The position numbers and the translations under genes are program-made. From positions 1 to 9,253 of the forward strand of contig JAJXVI010000058.1 of the NCBI GenBank assembly GCA_021782195.1: a DNA stretch of 9,253 nucleotides, written 5' to 3'. Origin of the DNA: a bacterium (lineage in GTDB: Bacteria; Vulcanimicrobiota; Xenobia; RGZZ01). Position 1 is the first letter of the stretch, and each line of letters opens with the position of its first letter. This document shows, one piece after another, positions 6,329 through 9,253 of this stretch. Under the pieces are notes generated by a model. The model was not told where the DNA came from, did not search any database, and saw nothing but the letters and a program-made list of their open reading frames with translations.

Positions 6329-7027
6329 ATGTCAACGCTGCCACGCATCAACCCGAAGCCCGCATCTTCTTCAGTCCCCTCTTCTGTTCCCCACTTGCCG
6401 AAAGATGACTCCGTCGCGTCCGGACCGGAGGAACTCACGCCCGTCGCCCGTCTGATGAACGGTGCAAGCGATTCCGGGTTCCAGAATGCGGTCTTGCTGT
6501 CCAGCGTCAAGGACGTTGTCGATACGGCGACGCAGCTCTCGCCATATCTGGGTGCGGTGGGTGCCGTTGGCTCGGTAGGTCTCATGGCGACCTCTGCGCA
6601 CAAGATTCTCAGGGCCGGCTCGACGGAGAAGCGTCTGGAGGCGGTCAGCAATTTTGTCTGGGGAGCGCAGGGCGCTGGCCTTCTGCTCGACCAGTTCGCC
6701 CCGATGGGACACTGGGTGGGTGTCGCTGCTGCCTGTTGCGGCGTTGCCGGAGGCGTCATCGAGATGGGGCTTGGGGCCGTGAGTATCGCACGTGGACTTG
6801 AAATGAAAAAGCCCGTGACGTCGCGCCTTGGCCTGATTGACCTGATGGCCGGTGCGTGTTGGGTGGCAGGCTCGGTTGGCGTTTCTCCTACACTTACCAC
6901 GGCCGGGTTCCTGGCTCTGACACTGGGTGGAAAGGCCTACCGATACCACGATGGCCTCGAGGCCGAGATCCACCGCGTCATCGAAAAAACTTCGGCTCAT
7001 TCGCCCGACCGAACCGGTTCGTCCTGA
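6329..7027 (+). CDS. Glycine-rich multi-span membrane protein of unknown function
   Basis: The 232-residue product starts at ATG 6329, chosen because the promoter lies just upstream; the frame is open further left to 5669, but that part only mirrors the opposite-strand gene. Residues 1-45 are polar, rich in Ser and Pro, without a signal peptide. Then come helix-forming apolar stretches rich in Gly and Ala: about 72-90 (YLGAVGAVGSVGLMATSA), 108-121 (NFVWGAQGAGLLLD), 127-152 (GHWVGVAAACCGVAGGVIEMGLGAVS), 166-184 and 188-201. Each is separated by a short polar loop with basic residues (HKILRAGSTEKR, ARGLEMKKPVTSR, KAYRYHDG). The Gly-x-x-x-Gly spacing suggests tightly packed helices, and the segments look like loose repeats of one helical hairpin. 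I recognise no family. It ends in TGA; no partner gene shares its strand locally. Confidence 0.65.
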   Translation: MSTLPRINPKPASSSVPSSVPHLPKDDSVASGPEELTPVARLMNGASDSGFQNAVLLSSVKDVVDTATQLSPYLGAVGAVGSVGLMATSAHKILRAGSTEKRLEAVSNFVWGAQGAGLLLDQFAPMGHWVGVAAACCGVAGGVIEMGLGAVSIARGLEMKKPVTSRLGLIDLMAGACWVAGSVGVSPTLTTAGFLALTLGGKAYRYHDGLEAEIHRVIEKTSAHSPDRTGSS

Positions 7028-7046
7028 GTCAAACGCACGCTTGCGT

Positions 7047-7074
7047 GTGGAGGTGCTCCGAAGAGAGCATCCAC
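7047..7074 (+). other. Stem-loop after the membrane-protein gene
   Basis: GTGGA (7047-7051) with TCCAC (7070-7074), and TGCTC (7054-7058) with GAGCA (7065-7069), form a ten-pair stem with a GG bulge and a six-base loop, 20 bases after the TGA. A competing small hairpin CACGC-TT-GCGTG lies at 7036-7047. No T-run follows. Confidence 0.45.
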
Positions 7075-7138
7075 GTTGCGGCGCCCGCGGGAACGTCTGC
7101 TCACGCAGGTCTGACCTGGCGGGCGATTCCTCGTGACT

Positions 7139-7155
7139 CACCGTGTCGGTGTTTT
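7139..7155 (+). terminator. Weak intrinsic terminator candidate
   Basis: CACCG (7139-7143) and CGGTG (7147-7151) form a short stem with a TGT loop followed directly by TTTT. The stem is only five pairs and lies 112 bases past the stop of the membrane-protein gene, so the call is tentative. Confidence 0.35.
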
Positions 7156-7195
7156 GCGCGTCCCTGCGTGGGATTGTTGCGTGGGCGTCGCGCGG

Positions 7196-7255
7196 TTCAT
7201 CCCGCCGCCAAGTTCGTGGCCGCCCTTCATCCCGCCGCCAAGTTCGTGGCCGCCC
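7196..7255 (+). repeat. Perfect 30-bp tandem duplication
   Basis: Two identical 30-base units, 7196-7225 and 7226-7255, stand head to tail in the non-coding gap. Each begins TTCATCCCGCCG and ends GTGGCCGCCC. A third copy does not start (one base only). In one plus frame it reads HPAAKFVAAL twice, but no supported gene covers it. Confidence 0.95.
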
Positions 7256-7363
7256 TCGTGGTGCACCAGGCGAGCGAGCAGATGTCATTTACGGCGACAC
7301 CCCTCGAGTGCGGGGCGCACGGCATGACTTCACGCCCTGCGATGCTCGTGCGTCCAGGGGGGG

Positions 7364-9226
7364 TTAGTTTGCCGGCGTCGCGTACATCGCATCCACTTTT
7401 TCCCGGTACCGCTTGAGAATCTCACGCCGCTTGAACTTGAGCGTTGGCGTGAGTTCTCCTCGTTCCTGCGTGAGTTCCTGTTCGAGAAGCGCAACCTTCT
7501 TGACTTTCTCGTACTGTGAGAGTTCTCTGCAGATCTGCGTTACCAGCGACTCGTAGTGCGCCAAGACCTGTGCGTTGTTTGCCAGAGCACTGCCACGTTC
7601 GTTGATGCCGTTCGCTCGTGCCCACGTTTCTAGCACCGTGAAATTTGGTACGATCAACGCTGTGACGTAGTTGCGGTTGTCGCCGACGACCATGGCCTGT
7701 TCGATGAAGTTGCTCGTCTTGAGGAGATTTTCGATGGGCTGAGGTGCGACGTTCTTGCCGTTTGACATGACAAGCAGTTCCTTCTTGCGGTCGGTGATCG
7801 TCAGGAACTGATTCTCGTCAAGCCGGCCGATATCGCCCGTGTGGAACCAGCCTTCCTCATCGACTGCGGCACGCGTGTCTTCGGGCTTGTTGAAGTATCC
7901 AAGCATGATGTTCGGTCCGCGCGCGAGGATCTCGCCGTCGTCGGCAATCTTCACCTCAGCGAACGGGATCGGTTGCCCCACCGTACCGAACCGTATCGCA
8001 TTCGGACGGTTGAAGGTGATGACCGGTGAGGTCTCAGTCAGCCCATAACCTTCGCAGATCTTGAGGCCCACGTCCGAGAAAAATTCCGCGATATCCCGGC
8101 GCAGGGGCGCTCCTCCTGAGATGAAGACGCGAATGCGTCCGCCTGTTCGCTCGTGAATCTTGGAAAACACGAGTTTGTGGGCGATCGCGTGGGCCGCTTT
8201 CAGCGCCACCGTCACGGGTTTGCCGGCTTCGCGCTGCGTGCGCACTGCGCGTCCGACTGACATTGCCCACCAGAAAATCTTCTTCTTGAGCCCGGAACCG
8301 CTTTCCACACCTTCCATGATGCGTGCGTGGATCTTTTCGAACACGCGCGGTACCGATGGTACCAGCGTCGGGTGAACTTCAACCAGGTTTGCCGGGACCT
8401 TCTCCACGCTTTCCGCGTAGTAGATTGTCGCGCCGCTGGTGACGGCGGCGTAATACGCCACGCGTTCAAAAACGTGGCAGAGGGGAAGGAACGACAGTTC
8501 GATGTCGTTTGCAGTGATCTCCATCAGGGGCGTCACGGTTGTCGCGTTGGACACAAAGTTTCCATGGGTCAGCATGGCCCCTTTGGGCTCTCCCGTCGTG
8601 CCCGACGTGTAGACGAGACTGGCCACGCTGGAGGCGGTCAGGGCGTCGCAACGGCGCTTTCGCTCGTTCGCGAGGTCCGCCTTGCGGCGCTCACCCAGGG
8701 CGACGAGGTCGGCAAACTTCCAGATCTTGAGACCGTCGTGCGCCGGAGGGGTGATGTCGTCATAGACGATGACGTGACGCAGGTCAGGCGTATGCTCAGC
8801 AATGCTCAGCACGTTCAAGAGCTGCGCCTGCGTTGCCACCATGACTACGCTTGCGCCACAATCGCGGAGCAGGTACGCCACGGCTTCCGGGGCAAGCGTC
8901 GGATAGATGGGGACGTGAACCGCGCCCGCGCTCAGGATGGCCAGATCGGTGATCACCCACTCCGGCCGGTTGCCTGAGAGTTGCGCGATTCGATCCTCGA
9001 GCCCGATCCCCAGCTCAATCAGAGCGCAGGAGAGTGCTTCAACGGCCTGTCGAACGTGATTCCAGGACCGCGCGCGATACTGACCGTCTACCTTTGCCAG
9101 GAGCATTGGACGGTCACCGGCCTCGTCGGCGGTTCGTTCGAAGAGCCGGGGAATCGTGCGAATCTCGGACTGTTTTTCCCACTCGAGCAGCGCTTTCTGC
9201 GGCGCGCATCCCACAGATATGGACAT
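7364..9226 (-). CDS. Long-chain fatty acid-CoA ligase (AMP-forming)
   Basis: The complete 620-residue member of the ANL adenylate-forming superfamily activates fatty acids with ATP to acyl-AMP, then to acyl-CoA, in the cytoplasm or at the inner membrane. The motifs are in order: phosphate loop YTSGTTGEPKG (206-216), LPLCHVFER (247-255), ISGGAPL (369-375), YGLTETSP (394-401), WFHTGDIG (460-467), the hinge ITDRKKELLVMSNGKNVAP (477-495) and LTPTLKFKR (592-600), with Lys597 as the expected catalytic lysine. Length and the long Faa1-like insert (about 300-350, GSGLKKKIFWWAMSVG) match the roughly 600-residue long-chain group rather than shorter E. coli FadD. All key residues seem present, so it should be active. 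ATG start at 9226; TAA stop. It converges on the 6329-7027 gene and has no visible operon partner. Confidence 0.93.
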   Translation of the reverse strand: MSISVGCAPQKALLEWEKQSEIRTIPRLFERTADEAGDRPMLLAKVDGQYRARSWNHVRQAVEALSCALIELGIGLEDRIAQLSGNRPEWVITDLAILSAGAVHVPIYPTLAPEAVAYLLRDCGASVVMVATQAQLLNVLSIAEHTPDLRHVIVYDDITPPAHDGLKIWKFADLVALGERRKADLANERKRRCDALTASSVASLVYTSGTTGEPKGAMLTHGNFVSNATTVTPLMEITANDIELSFLPLCHVFERVAYYAAVTSGATIYYAESVEKVPANLVEVHPTLVPSVPRVFEKIHARIMEGVESGSGLKKKIFWWAMSVGRAVRTQREAGKPVTVALKAAHAIAHKLVFSKIHERTGGRIRVFISGGAPLRRDIAEFFSDVGLKICEGYGLTETSPVITFNRPNAIRFGTVGQPIPFAEVKIADDGEILARGPNIMLGYFNKPEDTRAAVDEEGWFHTGDIGRLDENQFLTITDRKKELLVMSNGKNVAPQPIENLLKTSNFIEQAMVVGDNRNYVTALIVPNFTVLETWARANGINERGSALANNAQVLAHYESLVTQICRELSQYEKVKKVALLEQELTQERGELTPTLKFKRREILKRYREKVDAMYATPAN

Positions 9227-9234
9227 GGAGTCAA

Positions 9235-9239
9235 CCCTT
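9235..9239 (-). promoter_or_regulatory. Ribosome binding site of the acyl-CoA synthetase gene
   Basis: On the minus strand AAGGG lies 8 bases before the ATG, supporting the chosen start. The promoter, if near, is beyond the right edge. Confidence 0.65.
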
Positions 9240-9253
9240 AGTGGTAGATGACG

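Larger units (their letters stand above)
7028..7363. other. Non-coding interval between convergent genes
   Basis: These 336 bases hold no reading frame with a credible start, ribosome site and protein-like composition. Open frames on both strands here are Arg/Pro-rich and follow from GC content and the repeat at 7196-7255. Besides the hairpins and repeat listed separately, there is a GTGCG/CGCAC hairpin at 7308-7320. No clear T-tailed terminator for the acyl-CoA synthetase gene is visible on the minus strand. Confidence 0.6.

Noticed and set aside
2..7255. Shared 30-bp period of the coding repeat and the 7196-7255 duplication as related elements
   Set aside because: The unit sequences are unrelated, so the equal length is a coincidence.
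7196..7255. Remnant of a CRISPR array
   Set aside because: The two units touch with no spacer between them, and no cas gene is present.
6371..7416. Open frames on both strands over the membrane-protein gene and the gap after it
   Set aside because: Compositions are Arg/Pro-biased, no ribosome sites support them, and their apparent repeats come from the 30-bp duplication.

Overview
The window looks like chromosomal DNA from a GC-rich, probably Gram-negative bacterium. The signs are a didermic-type O-antigen ligase/polymerase, a likely lipoprotein, a second exported protein, GTG starts on many genes, and purine-rich Shine-Dalgarno sites. No ribosomal or other phylogenetic marker is present. 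Roadblock/LC7 proteins, Wzy-type ligases with TPR tails and cobalamin-type radical SAM enzymes occur together in several deep or predatory lineages (for example Myxococcota, Planctomycetota and Eremiobacterota-like groups), but I cannot place the organism further.

Bases 1-4754, all on the plus strand, look like one transcription unit. It opens with the 3' part of a gene encoding a run of near-identical 10-residue charged repeats followed by a Roadblock/LC7 domain. Next comes an O-antigen ligase/polymerase (Wzy_C) gene whose frame is cut by a TAG at 2002-2004 and continues in the same frame into the rest of the membrane domain and a TPR tail. A B12-binding-type radical SAM enzyme follows with a 4-base stop/start overlap. 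The layout suggests surface glycan assembly with a coupled radical modification step. Whether the Roadblock protein belongs to that job is inference.

Bases 4755-5025 carry no gene but are dense in RNA structure: a 9-bp hairpin right after the radical SAM stop, an 88-base element with two coaxial perfect stems and a 9-bp inner hairpin, and a third 9-bp stem. Three CGGCCG blocks allow mutually exclusive pairings. This is the least explained part of the window.

Bases 5026-6121 hold a small convergent pair: an exported or lipoprotein gene of unknown role (plus strand) and an exported NTF2-like protein (minus strand), with a shared hairpin terminator between them. A divergent gene at 6329-7027 encodes a glycine-rich multi-span membrane protein of unknown function. 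A near-consensus sigma70-type promoter sits so close that the message is predicted to be leaderless.

Bases 7028-7363 are non-coding as far as I can see, with small hairpins and a perfect 30-bp tandem duplication. Bases 7364-9226 (minus strand) encode a complete long-chain acyl-CoA synthetase with all expected adenylation motifs.
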